A stretch of DNA of 64,000 nt from NCBI GenBank assembly GCA_017656265.1, contig JACDOD010000001.1, forward strand, positions 186,001-250,000. Direction: 5' to 3'. The notes below the pieces were generated by a model. The model ran no database searches. It worked only from the letters and a program-made list of their open reading frames with translations, and was not told the origin of the DNA. The translations under genes and the position numbers were made by a program. The stretch comes from Bacillaceae bacterium (lineage in GTDB: Bacteria > Bacillota > Bacilli > Bacillales > Alkalibacillaceae). Positions 43,851-52,933 of the stretch are shown here, piece after piece (the first letter of the stretch is position 1; every line of letters starts with the position of its first letter).

Positions 43851-43991
43851 ATGACCAAAAACGAAAATCATCGAAATCGCGGGAAAAGGGCTTCTAGTGT
43901 AAATCCACAGGGACTATCGGAAGATGAAGCTGACCAGCAGCCAAAATCACAACTGGAACAGCGTGCGAAAAAGAGACACACAAGAGGGTGA
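43851..43991 (+). CDS. Small basic hydrophilic protein (46 aa), possible spore protein
   Basis: An ATG after GGGAGGTG opens 46 codons: MTKNENHRNRGKRASSVNPQ, then GLSEDEADQQPKSQLEQRAK and KRHTRG. It is very polar and rich in Arg, Lys, Gln and Asn, with no hydrophobic core. Its own terminator follows at 44026-44061. Composition and size recall minor small acid-soluble spore proteins (SspK/O/P group), but I cannot match one. It could also be a small nucleic-acid-binding protein. Confidence 0.6.
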   Translation: MTKNENHRNRGKRASSVNPQGLSEDEADQQPKSQLEQRAKKRHTRG

Positions 43992-44025
43992 TGTTTAGGT
44001 GCCATATTAACCCATCAGGATTAGG

Positions 44026-44061
44026 ACCCAGTTATGACATATCCTTCATGACTGGGTTTTT
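44026..44061 (+). terminator. Terminator after the 46-aa gene
   Basis: ACCCAGT (44026-44032) pairs with ACTGGGT (44051-44057), extended by ATGA/TCAT, then TTTT. Confidence 0.8.
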
Positions 44062-44107
44062 ACATGATTTTCTCTACCCACTGGAATGTTTGCTGCTCTC
44101 TTGCCAT

Positions 44108-45010
44108 TTACTGATAACGCTCCAGAACGTTGAAGAATTCCTTTGCAAATTGATAAAACAATTTAACAGAAGGAGCCAGTTCGCTGTTTTTTAAAACAAT
44201 GATACCAACATTGCGCTTGACATGCGGGATGTTAATGGGCATTTTAACTGTACTGCGCGGAATAGATTCGTGAAAGGCACTTTCAGGCAATAAGGTGATA
44301 CCAATTTCTGCTGAAACCAGACCTTTAATCACATCCAGATCTTCCCCTTCTGACGTGATCCTGGGCTGAAATCCAGCCTGCTTACACGCATCCAGAACAA
44401 TTTTCCGCAATATAAATCCATCGGGAAACATCACAAATGATTCCTGCCTTAGTTCGTGCAAATCAATATGTGTTCGGCCAGCCAGTCTATGGTTGGCAGG
44501 CAACAATGCTACAAAAGATTCTGTGAACAAAATATCACCTTTTAAATCCGGTTCATCTCCAGGAACAGGTCCAATAAAAGCAAGGTCCAGTGTTCTGTTC
44601 TTGATTGAATCAATTAAAAAACGATAGGTTCCCTGACGCAAATGAAAGGATACATTCGGATGCTGACTTTTAAAAGCCGAAATAACAGACGGCAGAGTAT
44701 GGCTTGCCAGACTGGTTGGAAAACCGATTTTAATGGTACCTCGTTCAGGATCCAAATATTCGTCTACTTGCTGTTTTGCGTGGTCAATAGCTTTTAGTGC
44801 TTCCTCTACATAGTTAAGAAAATGTTTTCCGATGGGTGTCAGTTTCACATTTCTTCCTTCCCGAATAAAAAGGTCCACCCCTAATTCAGCTTCTAAATTG
44901 GCAATCTGACGGCTGATGGCCGATTGAGCAACGTGCAGATCCTTTGCGGCCTCTGAAACATGTTCTCTTCTGGCGACTTCCACAAAATATTGTAACTGTC
45001 TCAGTTCCAT
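44108..45010 (-). CDS. gltC: LysR-type activator of glutamate synthase
   Basis: GltC activates gltAB and represses its own gene in B. subtilis, responding to 2-oxoglutarate and glutamate. The 300-residue protein starts MELRQLQYFVEVARREHVSE with the HTH in HVAQSAISRQIANLEAELG. The effector domain has IKIGFPTSLASHTLPSVISAF and EGEDLDVIKGLVSAEIGITL, close to the B. subtilis sequence as I remember it. It is divergent from gltA, with a 140-base shared control region that holds two GltC-box-like sites. Confidence 0.94.
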   Translation of the reverse strand: MELRQLQYFVEVARREHVSEAAKDLHVAQSAISRQIANLEAELGVDLFIREGRNVKLTPIGKHFLNYVEEALKAIDHAKQQVDEYLDPERGTIKIGFPTSLASHTLPSVISAFKSQHPNVSFHLRQGTYRFLIDSIKNRTLDLAFIGPVPGDEPDLKGDILFTESFVALLPANHRLAGRTHIDLHELRQESFVMFPDGFILRKIVLDACKQAGFQPRITSEGEDLDVIKGLVSAEIGITLLPESAFHESIPRSTVKMPINIPHVKRNVGIIVLKNSELAPSVKLFYQFAKEFFNVLERYQ

Positions 45011-45035
45011 ATAAACAGCCCCTCCAAATCAATTA

Positions 45036-45105
45036 ATCTCAAAATGAGAATGGTTTAATATAAATTATATATTGTTTATATCAATTTTTAAATCTAAAAT
45101 GAAAG
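45036..45105. promoter_or_regulatory. gltC-gltA control region with two GltC-box-like sites
   Basis: ATCTCAAAATGAGA (45036-45049) is a near-perfect palindrome and ATCTAAAATGAAAG (45092-45105) a weaker copy. TTGTTT (45072-45077), 17 bases and TAAAAT (45095-45100) may be the gltA promoter, overlapping the second box. The first box lies near the gltC start, which fits autorepression. Confidence 0.6.
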
Positions 45106-45150
45106 TACAGTCTTTTAAAGCGATAAAATCTTTAGAGGGGGGAGATGCAT

Positions 45151-48100
45151 ATGACTGAAAAAAGACTTCATACACACCAGAACCTCTACCGTCCTGAATT
45201 TGAACATGATGCCTGCGGGATCGGTATGTATGCTCATTTAAAGGGGAAGCCTTCCCATGATATTGTCCAAAAATCTCTTGAAATGCTCTGCAAAATGGAC
45301 CATCGGGGAGGACAGGGAAGTGATAATCAAACCGGTGATGGTTCAGGAATCATGTTACAAATTCCCCACGATTATTTTCAGAGTGTCTTAGGGGATATTC
45401 AGCTTCCTGAGCCCGGAACTTACGGTGTCGGAATGATTTTTCTCCCTCAGGACAAAACTGAACGTCAAACTATTGAAAAGCAAATCGAGAATATGATCGA
45501 AAAAGAGGGACAAAAGCTTCTCGGCTGGCGTACGGTTCCTGTAGCTGATGAGAAACTCGGACTTCTGGCTAAAAAGAGCCAGCCATGCATTCGACAGTTA
45601 TTTGTTGGAAGAAGCGATCACATAAATACTGATATGGATTTTGAACGGAAATTATATGTCATCCGCAAGCAACTGGAAAACCATTTCAGTGAAGATCAGT
45701 CATTGTATTTTGCTAGTTTTTCAAGTAAAACCATTGTTTACAAAGGTTTGTTAACTCCTGAACAATTGGGTCAGTTTTATATCGATTTACAGAATGAACG
45801 TTTTCAGTCTGCCTTTGCACTGGTTCACAATCGGTTCAGTACGAACACTTTCCCCAGCTGGGAGCGCGCTCATCCTAACCGTTTTCTGGTTCATAACGGT
45901 GAGATTAATACACTTCGCGGAAATGTGAACTGGATGAGAGCACGTGAAAAACAATTTAAGTCAACGGCTTTTGGAGAAGAACTGGAAAAAGTTAAACCGA
46001 TTATGGATTTAAATGGAAGCGACTCTTCCATATTGGATAATGCCTTTGAATTTTTTGTCCTGGCTGGAAGAAAACCAGCCCATGTGGCGATGATGTTAAT
46101 TCCAGAGCCATGGACAGAAACAGAAATGGAACAAAAGAAAAAGTCTTTTTATGAGTATCACAGCTGTTTGATGGAGCCGTGGGACGGACCAACGGCCATT
46201 TCATTCACAGATGGAAAGCAAATTGGTGCTATTTTAGACAGAAACGGGCTGCGACCAGCACGCTATTATGTGACCAAGGATGATCATATCATTTTTTCTT
46301 CCGAAGTTGGTGTTATTGATATCGAACCACAGCAAGTATTGTATAAAGACCGCCTAAGTCCCGGAAAAATGCTGCTGGTAGATTTAGAAAAAGGACGGAT
46401 CGTTTCTGATCAGGAAATTAAAGATCAAATGGCACAGGAACAACCTTATGATCAGTGGCTTTCCAGACAGATGGTGGATGCAAAAGAGCTTCCAAAGGGG
46501 GCTGTTAAGAAAAGTACAGCTAATTTAATTAAAGCACAAAAAGCATTTGGATACACCTATGAAGATTTATCCAAAACCATTGTTGCCATGATTGAGGAAG
46601 GAAAGGATCCAATCGGATCGATGGGTAATGATGTGCCGCTGGCCGTGCTGTCAGACAGGCCACAAAGTTTATTTAATTACTTCAAACAGATTTTTGCCCA
46701 GGTGACCAATCCTCCAATTGATGCCATCCGTGAAAAACTGGTGACATCAACCATGACGCTGCTTGGCAGTGAAGGAAACATCCTGCATCCTGATGAACAA
46801 AACTGCCGCAGAATCAGACTGGACTCACCGTTTATATCCAACGAACAGCTCGCCGCACTAATCGCGAATCCTTATCCAGAATTCCAATGCACAACACTTC
46901 CGATTGTATTTAAAGAAAAGCTTGAAGATGCACTGGAGCAGTTATTTGAAAAAGCAGACGAGGCAATCGATAATGGTTCATCGATCTTAATTTTATCGGA
47001 CCGAAACATGGATGAGAACCATATTGCCATTCCTTCTCTGTTAGCAGGAAGCGCCCTGCATCAGCACCTGGTGCGTCAGGGCACACGCACAAAAGCCAGT
47101 ATCATTATGGAAACAGGAGAAGTTCGGGAAGTTCACCATTTTGCTGCATTAATAGGATATGGTGTCGATGCTGTTAATCCTTATCTGTCACTGGAAACCA
47201 TCGATGAACTTGCCAAAGACGGTACGATCAGTATCAGTAAAGAGGAAGCCGTCGCAAAATATTTGCAAGTCACAACGGATGGGGTTGTCAAAGTATTATC
47301 CAAAATGGGCATTTCAACGATTCAAAGTTACAGAGGAGCGCAGATTTTTGAAGCACTGGGCATTGGCGAAAAAGTAATTGACAGATACTTTACCGGCACA
47401 CCTTCACAGCTTGGCGGCATTACGTTAGAAGTCATTGAAAAAGAAGCGAAACTTCGCCACGAAAAAGCCTATAAAGAAAAACAGGAAAATCCATCCCTTG
47501 ACACCGGTAGCGAACTGCAGTGGAGAAAAACAGGCGAACATCATGCCTTTAATCCAAAAACGATTCATACTCTTCAGCAGGCTTGCAGAAGAAATGATTA
47601 TCGCCTGTTTAAAGAATTCTCAACATTAGCAAATGAAGAAAGAATCACATTTTTGCGCAATTTATTTGAATTTAACGGCAAGCGAAAACCTGTTCCCCTC
47701 GAGGAAGTGGAATCGCCTGAATCGATCGTGCGCCGCTTTAAAACCGGGGCCATGTCTTTCGGAGCGTTAAGTGAAGAAGCTCACGAAGCACTCGCCATTG
47801 CGATGAACCGCCTCGGAGCCAAAAGTAACAGTGGTGAGGGCGGGGAAGACCCTGATCGATTTACTCCTGATGAAAATGGAGATTTAAGAAGAAGTGCCAT
47901 TAAACAGATTGCTTCAGGGCGATTTGGTGTCAAAAGCCACTATCTGGTGAATGCAGATGAACTACAGATCAAAATGGCACAGGGAGCTAAGCCAGGTGAA
48001 GGGGGGCAACTTCCAGGGAAAAAAGTGTATCCATGGGTTGCGAAAGTCCGAGGTTCTACACCAGGGGTAGAATTAATTTCACCACCGCCGCACCATGATA

Positions 48101-49713
48101 TTTATTCCATTGAAGACCTTGCCCAATTAATTCATGATTTAAAAAATGCCAATCGCAATGCCCGTATCAGCGTTAAGCTTGTGTCGAAGTCCGGTGTAGG
48201 AACCATAGCAGCCGGTGTTGCGAAGGGAAATGCTGATGTGATTGTTGTCAGCGGTTATGACGGCGGTACGGGTGCTTCTCCAAAAACAAGTATTAAGCAT
48301 GCAGGACTCCCATGGGAGCTGGGGCTTGCTGAAACCCATCAGACCCTGATGCTTAATGGTTTAAGAGATCGAGTTGTCCTGGAAACAGATGGTAAGCTGA
48401 TGACTGGACGTGATGTTGTAATGGCTGCCCTGTTAGGAGCCGAAGAATTCGCGTTCGCTACTGCACCGCTAGTTGTGCTGGGGTGTGTCATGATGAGGGC
48501 GTGTCATTTAGACACCTGTCCGGTTGGGATAGCGACACAGAACCCTGAACTTCGGAAAAAATTTATGGGAAGTCCAGATCACATAGTTAATTATATGATG
48601 TTTATAGCAGAAGAAGTAAGAGAGATCATGGCAGAATTAGGTTTCCGAACTATCGATGAGATGGTGGGCCGAACAGATGTGCTGAATGTCAGCGAGCGTG
48701 CAAAACAGCACTGGAAGGCAAGATATCTGGACTTATCCAGATTATTGTATCAGCCGGAAGGACCGCGTACGTTCCAGCGTCCACAGGATCATAAAATCGA
48801 AAATTCTCTGGATGTCAAGCATATTCTGCCAGCGATTCAGCCGGCACTGGAAAACAAAAAGCCTGTCACCGGCTACTTTAGAATAAATAACACTCATCGT
48901 GTGGTCGGGACCGCTGCTGGAAGCGAAGTGACCAAACGCTATGGAGAAGAGGGACTGCGGGATGATACGATCCGTCTCCATTTTACCGGCTCTGCGGGTC
49001 AAAGTTTTGGCGCCTATGTACCAAAAGGAATGACCTTGGATCTGACCGGAGACGCCAATGACTATGTCGGAAAAGGACTGTCCGGCGGAAAGATTATTGT
49101 CAAAGCACCGAAAGAATCATCCTTTATCCCAGAAGAAAATGTCATCATCGGGAACGTTGCATTTTATGGAGCTACTTCGGGTGAAGCCTACATTCAAGGT
49201 CTTGCAGGGGAAAGATTCTGCGTGCGAAACAGTGGAGTAAAAGCCGTAGTTGAAGGTGTCGGTGACCATGGCTGTGAGTATATGACAGGAGGTCGAGTTG
49301 TAATCCTTGGATCCGTCGGCAAAAACTTTGCTGCCGGGATGTCCGGAGGGGTCGCTTATGTGTACGCAGAAGACCAGCAAGCCTTTAAGGAGCTCTGCAA
49401 TACTGAATTGGTACTGTTTGAGACACTTGAGGATCAAGAGGAAATGAGAGAAGTACAGCAGATGATTCAAAATCACTATAAATACACGGAAAGCCAGAAG
49501 GCAGCCAGAATTCTTGCCAACTGGCACAAATCCATTACTCGTTTTATCAAGGTCATCCCGAAAAATTATAAACAGATGATCGAAAATATTGAACGCATGA
49601 AGGAGATGGGTCTTTCTGATGATGAAGCTGCACTGGCGGCATATGAAGAAAGCTTTAAAAAGCCTGCAGCGCAAGGAACAGCTCAGAAGAAATTAGCACC
49701 CGTCGCAAATTAA
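45151..49713 (+). CDS. gltA: Glutamate synthase (NADPH) large subunit
   Basis: This subunit hydrolyses glutamine and transfers ammonia to 2-oxoglutarate, giving glutamate. The 1520-residue protein has an N-terminal class II glutaminase starting at Cys22 (FEHDACGIGMY; the leader would be removed), a central domain, an FMN-binding TIM barrel (about 820-1180, with KSNSGEGGEDPDRF and VVSGYDGGTGASPKTS) and the 3Fe-4S ligands in MMRACHLDTCPVGIATQ. A C-terminal GXGXG beta-helix follows (about 1260-1500). The ATG at 45145 is inside the ribosome site; 45151 is better placed. Confidence 0.96.
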   Translation: MTEKRLHTHQNLYRPEFEHDACGIGMYAHLKGKPSHDIVQKSLEMLCKMDHRGGQGSDNQTGDGSGIMLQIPHDYFQSVLGDIQLPEPGTYGVGMIFLPQDKTERQTIEKQIENMIEKEGQKLLGWRTVPVADEKLGLLAKKSQPCIRQLFVGRSDHINTDMDFERKLYVIRKQLENHFSEDQSLYFASFSSKTIVYKGLLTPEQLGQFYIDLQNERFQSAFALVHNRFSTNTFPSWERAHPNRFLVHNGEINTLRGNVNWMRAREKQFKSTAFGEELEKVKPIMDLNGSDSSILDNAFEFFVLAGRKPAHVAMMLIPEPWTETEMEQKKKSFYEYHSCLMEPWDGPTAISFTDGKQIGAILDRNGLRPARYYVTKDDHIIFSSEVGVIDIEPQQVLYKDRLSPGKMLLVDLEKGRIVSDQEIKDQMAQEQPYDQWLSRQMVDAKELPKGAVKKSTANLIKAQKAFGYTYEDLSKTIVAMIEEGKDPIGSMGNDVPLAVLSDRPQSLFNYFKQIFAQVTNPPIDAIREKLVTSTMTLLGSEGNILHPDEQNCRRIRLDSPFISNEQLAALIANPYPEFQCTTLPIVFKEKLEDALEQLFEKADEAIDNGSSILILSDRNMDENHIAIPSLLAGSALHQHLVRQGTRTKASIIMETGEVREVHHFAALIGYGVDAVNPYLSLETIDELAKDGTISISKEEAVAKYLQVTTDGVVKVLSKMGISTIQSYRGAQIFEALGIGEKVIDRYFTGTPSQLGGITLEVIEKEAKLRHEKAYKEKQENPSLDTGSELQWRKTGEHHAFNPKTIHTLQQACRRNDYRLFKEFSTLANEERITFLRNLFEFNGKRKPVPLEEVESPESIVRRFKTGAMSFGALSEEAHEALAIAMNRLGAKSNSGEGGEDPDRFTPDENGDLRRSAIKQIASGRFGVKSHYLVNADELQIKMAQGAKPGEGGQLPGKKVYPWVAKVRGSTPGVELISPPPHHDIYSIEDLAQLIHDLKNANRNARISVKLVSKSGVGTIAAGVAKGNADVIVVSGYDGGTGASPKTSIKHAGLPWELGLAETHQTLMLNGLRDRVVLETDGKLMTGRDVVMAALLGAEEFAFATAPLVVLGCVMMRACHLDTCPVGIATQNPELRKKFMGSPDHIVNYMMFIAEEVREIMAELGFRTIDEMVGRTDVLNVSERAKQHWKARYLDLSRLLYQPEGPRTFQRPQDHKIENSLDVKHILPAIQPALENKKPVTGYFRINNTHRVVGTAAGSEVTKRYGEEGLRDDTIRLHFTGSAGQSFGAYVPKGMTLDLTGDANDYVGKGLSGGKIIVKAPKESSFIPEENVIIGNVAFYGATSGEAYIQGLAGERFCVRNSGVKAVVEGVGDHGCEYMTGGRVVILGSVGKNFAAGMSGGVAYVYAEDQQAFKELCNTELVLFETLEDQEEMREVQQMIQNHYKYTESQKAARILANWHKSITRFIKVIPKNYKQMIENIERMKEMGLSDDEAALAAYEESFKKPAAQGTAQKKLAPVAN

Positions 49714-49727
49714 GGGAGGGGGAGAAC

Positions 49728-51209
49728 ATGGGAAAAAAGACAGGATTCATGGAGTATGTCCGTGAAGAAGAACAAAAGCGAAATCCTCTTTCTCGACAGA
49801 ATGACTGGAAAGAATACAGCCAGCGATTTTCTGAAGACACATTGAAAAAACAGGGTGCCCGCTGCATGGACTGCGGGACCCCATTTTGCCATATGGGATT
49901 AGAACTAAACGGGTTGACATCAGGGTGTCCCATTAATAATTTGATACCTGAGTGGAATGACCTCGTTTATCGGGGACGCTGGAAAGAAGCATTAGACCGG
50001 CTCCTTTTGACGAACAATTTCCCGGAATTTACAGGCAGGGTTTGTCCAGCACCATGTGAAGGTTCCTGTACGGTAGCTATTTCTGATCCCGCTGTTGCCA
50101 TCAAGGGAATTGAGCGGGCCATCATTGATAAAGGTTTTGAAGAGGGCTGGATTACACCTCGCATCCCCAAAGACCGAACTGGCAAAAAAGTAGCAATCGT
50201 TGGAAGCGGACCTGCTGGACTTGCCTGTGCAGATCAGTTAAACCAGGCTGGTCATACAGTTACGGTTTATGAACGTGAAGACCGTGCCGGCGGATTGCTG
50301 ATGTATGGCATTCCGAATATGAAACTGGAAAAGGATGTTGTTGAAAGAAGAATCAACTTATTATCAGAAGAAGGAATCGAATTTATTACCAGTACGGAAG
50401 TAGGAAGAGATGTTGACGCAGAAACACTTCAGGCCGAGTATGATGCAGTTGTTCTTTGTACCGGTGCACAGAAACATCGTGATCTAAGCATTGAGGGACG
50501 GGAATTAAAAGGTGTACATTTTGCGATGGATTATTTAACGGGAGCCACTAAAAACCTGCTGGATTCGGAATCTGAAGCTGATGAGTACATTGTTGCTGAA
50601 GGGAAAAATGTCATTGTCATCGGAGGAGGAGATACCGGTGCTGACTGTGTAGCAACCGCACTTCGTCAAAAATGTAAAAGTGTCGTTCAATTCGGTAAAC
50701 ACCCGCAACTTCCAGAATCACGGACAGATGATAATCCCTGGCCAGAGTATCCGCTTGTATTTTCACTGGATTATGCCTATGAAGAAGCAGCGGCAAAATA
50801 CGGCAAAGATATCCGGGAATACTGCATTCAGACAAAAAAGATTGTTGGAGATGAAAACGGTCGTGTCAAAGAACTCCATACCATTCAGATGGAAAAAACA
50901 TTTGATGATAACGGCAGGGCAGTATTTCATGAAATTCCAGGAACTGAAAAAGTATGGCCTTGTGATCATGTGTTTATTGCCATTGGCTTTGAAGGCGCGG
51001 AACATCCCGTATTGGAAGCCTTTGGAGTAAAAACAAAACAGAATAAGGTAGATGCGCCATATGGAACCTATACGACAAACGTTGAAGGAGTCTTTGCAGC
51101 AGGAGATGCACGGAGGGGTCAGAGCTTAATCGTCTGGGCTATTCATGAAGGAAGAGAAGCAGCACGGGAAGTAGACCGCTTTTTAATGGGGTCAACCGTA
51201 TTGCCATAA
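49728..51209 (+). CDS. gltB: Glutamate synthase (NADPH) small subunit
   Basis: This subunit passes electrons from NADPH through FAD and two 4Fe-4S clusters to GltA. In 493 residues: N-terminal cysteines GARCMDCGTPFCH, GCPINNLIPEWNDL and CPAPCEGSC for the clusters; the FAD motif VGSGPAGLACADQL near residue 155; the NADPH motif IGGGDTGADC near 303; and VFAAGDARRGQSLIVWAI at the end. GGGAGGGGGAG precedes the ATG, 14 bases after gltA. Confidence 0.96.
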   Translation: MGKKTGFMEYVREEEQKRNPLSRQNDWKEYSQRFSEDTLKKQGARCMDCGTPFCHMGLELNGLTSGCPINNLIPEWNDLVYRGRWKEALDRLLLTNNFPEFTGRVCPAPCEGSCTVAISDPAVAIKGIERAIIDKGFEEGWITPRIPKDRTGKKVAIVGSGPAGLACADQLNQAGHTVTVYEREDRAGGLLMYGIPNMKLEKDVVERRINLLSEEGIEFITSTEVGRDVDAETLQAEYDAVVLCTGAQKHRDLSIEGRELKGVHFAMDYLTGATKNLLDSESEADEYIVAEGKNVIVIGGGDTGADCVATALRQKCKSVVQFGKHPQLPESRTDDNPWPEYPLVFSLDYAYEEAAAKYGKDIREYCIQTKKIVGDENGRVKELHTIQMEKTFDDNGRAVFHEIPGTEKVWPCDHVFIAIGFEGAEHPVLEAFGVKTKQNKVDAPYGTYTTNVEGVFAAGDARRGQSLIVWAIHEGREAAREVDRFLMGSTVLP

Positions 51210-51281
51210 TAATTAGCTGCGTTATCTTTCCTGGCAGATTTACTACTTTATACACGCAGGATCCTCAGAATATTGAAGTTA

Positions 51282-51336
51282 AAAAAAGGGCTGTCGCTTA
51301 GACAAAATTGTCTATTGAGACAGTCCCTTTTTATGT
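51282..51336 (+). terminator. Terminator after gltAB
   Basis: AAAGGGCTGTC pairs with GACAGTCCCTTT (one bulge), with an A run before and TTTTTAT after. The A/T ends may also serve the convergent msrA. Confidence 0.78.
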
Positions 51337-51359
51337 AAACGTTGTTAATATTCTAATCT

Positions 51360-51893
51360 TCACTTCCAATGTTCCTGAATAAATTCATCACGTCCTGATT
51401 TTGCCCGATCTTCTTTATATTTCTCCGGCTCCTTCTGATAAAATTTCTGGTGATATTCTTCTGCAGGATAAAAAGTGGAAGCCGGCAAGATTTTCGTAAC
51501 TATAGGCTTCGAAAATTTCCCGCTTTCTTCTATTTTATTCTTTGATTGTAAAGCTTTTTCCTTCTGTTCCTCATGATGATAAAAAATGGCTGTCCGGTAC
51601 TGAGGTCCGCGGTCATGAAACTGTCCGCCATCATCGGTAGGATCAATCTGGCGCCAGTAAATGTCCAGAATTTCTTCATATGGGAATATTTCAGGATCAA
51701 AGGTGATCTGTACCGCTTCATAATGGCCGGTTGTTCCGGATTTCACCTGTTCATATGTAGGATTTTCCACATGCCCTCCGGTATAACCAGAAATAACCTC
51801 GTGGATGCCGTCCCACTGGTCAAAAGGCTTGACCATGCACCAAAAACATCCCCCGGCAAAGGTGGCTTTCTCTAATCTATCGCTCGCCAACAC
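51360..51893 (-). CDS. msrA: Peptide methionine sulfoxide reductase MsrA (second copy)
   Basis: This stand-alone MsrA of 177 residues reduces the S-form of methionine sulfoxide. Its catalytic Cys16 lies in [50 protein letters not shown] and the end SGRDEFIQEHW closely parallel the MsrA half of MsrAB at 10690. The GTG start lies six bases after AAGGAG; TTG at 51890 is an alternative. It has no MsrB partner here. Confidence 0.93.
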   Translation of the reverse strand: MLASDRLEKATFAGGCFWCMVKPFDQWDGIHEVISGYTGGHVENPTYEQVKSGTTGHYEAVQITFDPEIFPYEEILDIYWRQIDPTDDGGQFHDRGPQYRTAIFYHHEEQKEKALQSKNKIEESGKFSKPIVTKILPASTFYPAEEYHQKFYQKEPEKYKEDRAKSGRDEFIQEHWK

Positions 51894-52012
51894 TCATCTC
51901 TCCTTAACTTGCGATTGGTTTGAAAACATTATATAACTGTATAGATTTTGTTTGCAATACATAAACCTTCAGACATAGCTTGAAGCCTGCTGTTTCATCC
52001 TATACATACAAA

Positions 52013-52042
52013 GATCATCCCCCGCCTCTGTGAGGGATGATC
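52013..52042. terminator. Hairpin, possible terminator of the GerPF-like gene
   Basis: GATCATCCC (52013-52021) pairs with GGGATGATC (52034-52042). The flanks are only mildly T-rich on either strand. It lies between msrA and the GerPF-like gene, both on the minus strand. Confidence 0.45.
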
Positions 52043-52162
52043 CTCATTTATTCCGTTCTAAATGATAATCTTATCTCTTTATAAAAAGGAACGAAGTATG
52101 AGAGTCCAGTGGTTAGCCCGCCTGCTTGATTTACAATCCGGGGAATGAGCATCTGCAGCTCT

Positions 52163-52381
52163 CTAAACATTTTCTCTCACAATGGAATCAACCACATCTG
52201 GATCCACCGAATGAATGGGAGTGAAACCATTGTTGTTCAAAATATGAAATCCTGTGTTAAAGGCACCTGACCCAGCTATAACTTTACTTGTATTGGTCGG
52301 GGCAATATAAAAAGCGCCACCGGTGACAATCGTCCCCTCATTACTATTAATTTTCACAAGCGGATTTGGATACAAACTCAA
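52163..52381 (-). CDS. GerPA/GerPF family spore protein
   Basis: This 72-residue protein begins MSLYPNPLVKINSNEGTIVT and contains SKVIAGSGAFNTGFHILNNN and HSVDPDVVDS. The SGSGxxNTG and DxDVVD pattern is that of the GerPA/GerPF family (PF10676), small proteins that help germinants pass the spore coat. It is alone, not in a gerPA-F operon, as seen for some extra copies in bacilli. The TTG start follows GAGGGG. CATACAATA at 52421-52413 (minus strand) matches the -10 box of mother-cell sigma factors E and K. Confidence 0.75.
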   Translation of the reverse strand: MSLYPNPLVKINSNEGTIVTGGAFYIAPTNTSKVIAGSGAFNTGFHILNNNGFTPIHSVDPDVVDSIVRENV

Positions 52382-52412
52382 AATATCCCCTCACTTTCCT
52401 TTTGCATACTAC

Positions 52413-52421
52413 TATTGTATG
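52413..52421 (-). promoter_or_regulatory. Candidate mother-cell sigma -10 element
   Basis: CATACAATA on the minus strand fits CATANNNTA (sigma-K) and CATACAAT (sigma-E). No clear -35 is visible, so the assignment is tentative. Confidence 0.35.
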
Positions 52422-52596
52422 AACGTCGGCATACACCAATCAATGCAAATAACTACCAATGATTGAAGTTAAGCAAGGTGTCCAGGTACATCCTGATTCT
52501 CTACATGTTTTCAAGATTAACAAAAAATTTACGTTTCTTCTGAGGATAAAATTACCATGTCTATTGATATGTTAGAAAAAAATGTTATAATTGCTA
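52422..52596. other. Intergenic stretch without recognised features
   Basis: This is the first part of a 552-base gap. I see no reading frame with a ribosome site and no strong hairpin before the riboswitch promoter. Confidence 0.5.
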
Positions 52597-52626
52597 TTGT
52601 GCAAAATTTGTCTGATTTTGTATAAT
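52597..52626 (+). promoter_or_regulatory. Promoter of riboswitch 2 transcript
   Basis: TTGTGC (52597-52602), 18 bases and a perfect TATAAT (52621-52626). Transcription would start near 52633. Confidence 0.65.
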
Positions 52627-52655
52627 GATGGAATTACAAGAAAAATATACTGTTT

Positions 52656-52742
52656 CGAAAAAGGCAAACCCATTGAAAAGTGGGGACGCAAAGCTACAGA
52701 TCTAAAGCAGATTGTCTGCCAGGATGGCTGAGCTGCCGTAGG
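52656..52742 (+). ncRNA. Cyclic di-GMP-I (GEMM-I) riboswitch 2
   Basis: GGCAAACC is followed by the hairpin CCCATT-GAAA-AGTGGG with a GAAA tetraloop, the consensus joint GGACGCAAAGC, the second arm with receptor bases TCTAAAGCAGA...TCTGCCAGGATGG, and GAGCTGCC closing on the 5' GGCA. A 14-bp terminator follows. The 3' strand reads GCTGAGCTGCC rather than the GCCGGGTTGCC of riboswitch 1, so ligand preference (c-di-GMP or a related dinucleotide) should be tested. It precedes an ATP-grasp gene and a chemoreceptor. Confidence 0.9.
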
Positions 52743-52752
52743 AAGAGTAAAT

Positions 52753-52804
52753 AACTCTTTTTATCATGTCTTTGTCTTTTTCGTGATAAAAAGAGTTTTT
52801 TATA
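52753..52804 (+). terminator. Riboswitch 2 expression platform terminator
   Basis: The perfect 14-bp stem AACTCTTTTTATCA (52753-52766) / TGATAAAAAGAGTT (52784-52797) is followed by TTTTATA. Confidence 0.9.
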
Positions 52805-52933
52805 TGGAAGTTATGGAAAGGAGGACTGATCGAATATAAAAACAGTTAAATTTAAGCAAATAAAAATAAGAACATTCTTTTGATTGAATCCAGCTTTCAT
52901 AACAGAAAATTAACATAGGCAGGTGTAGCAGGC

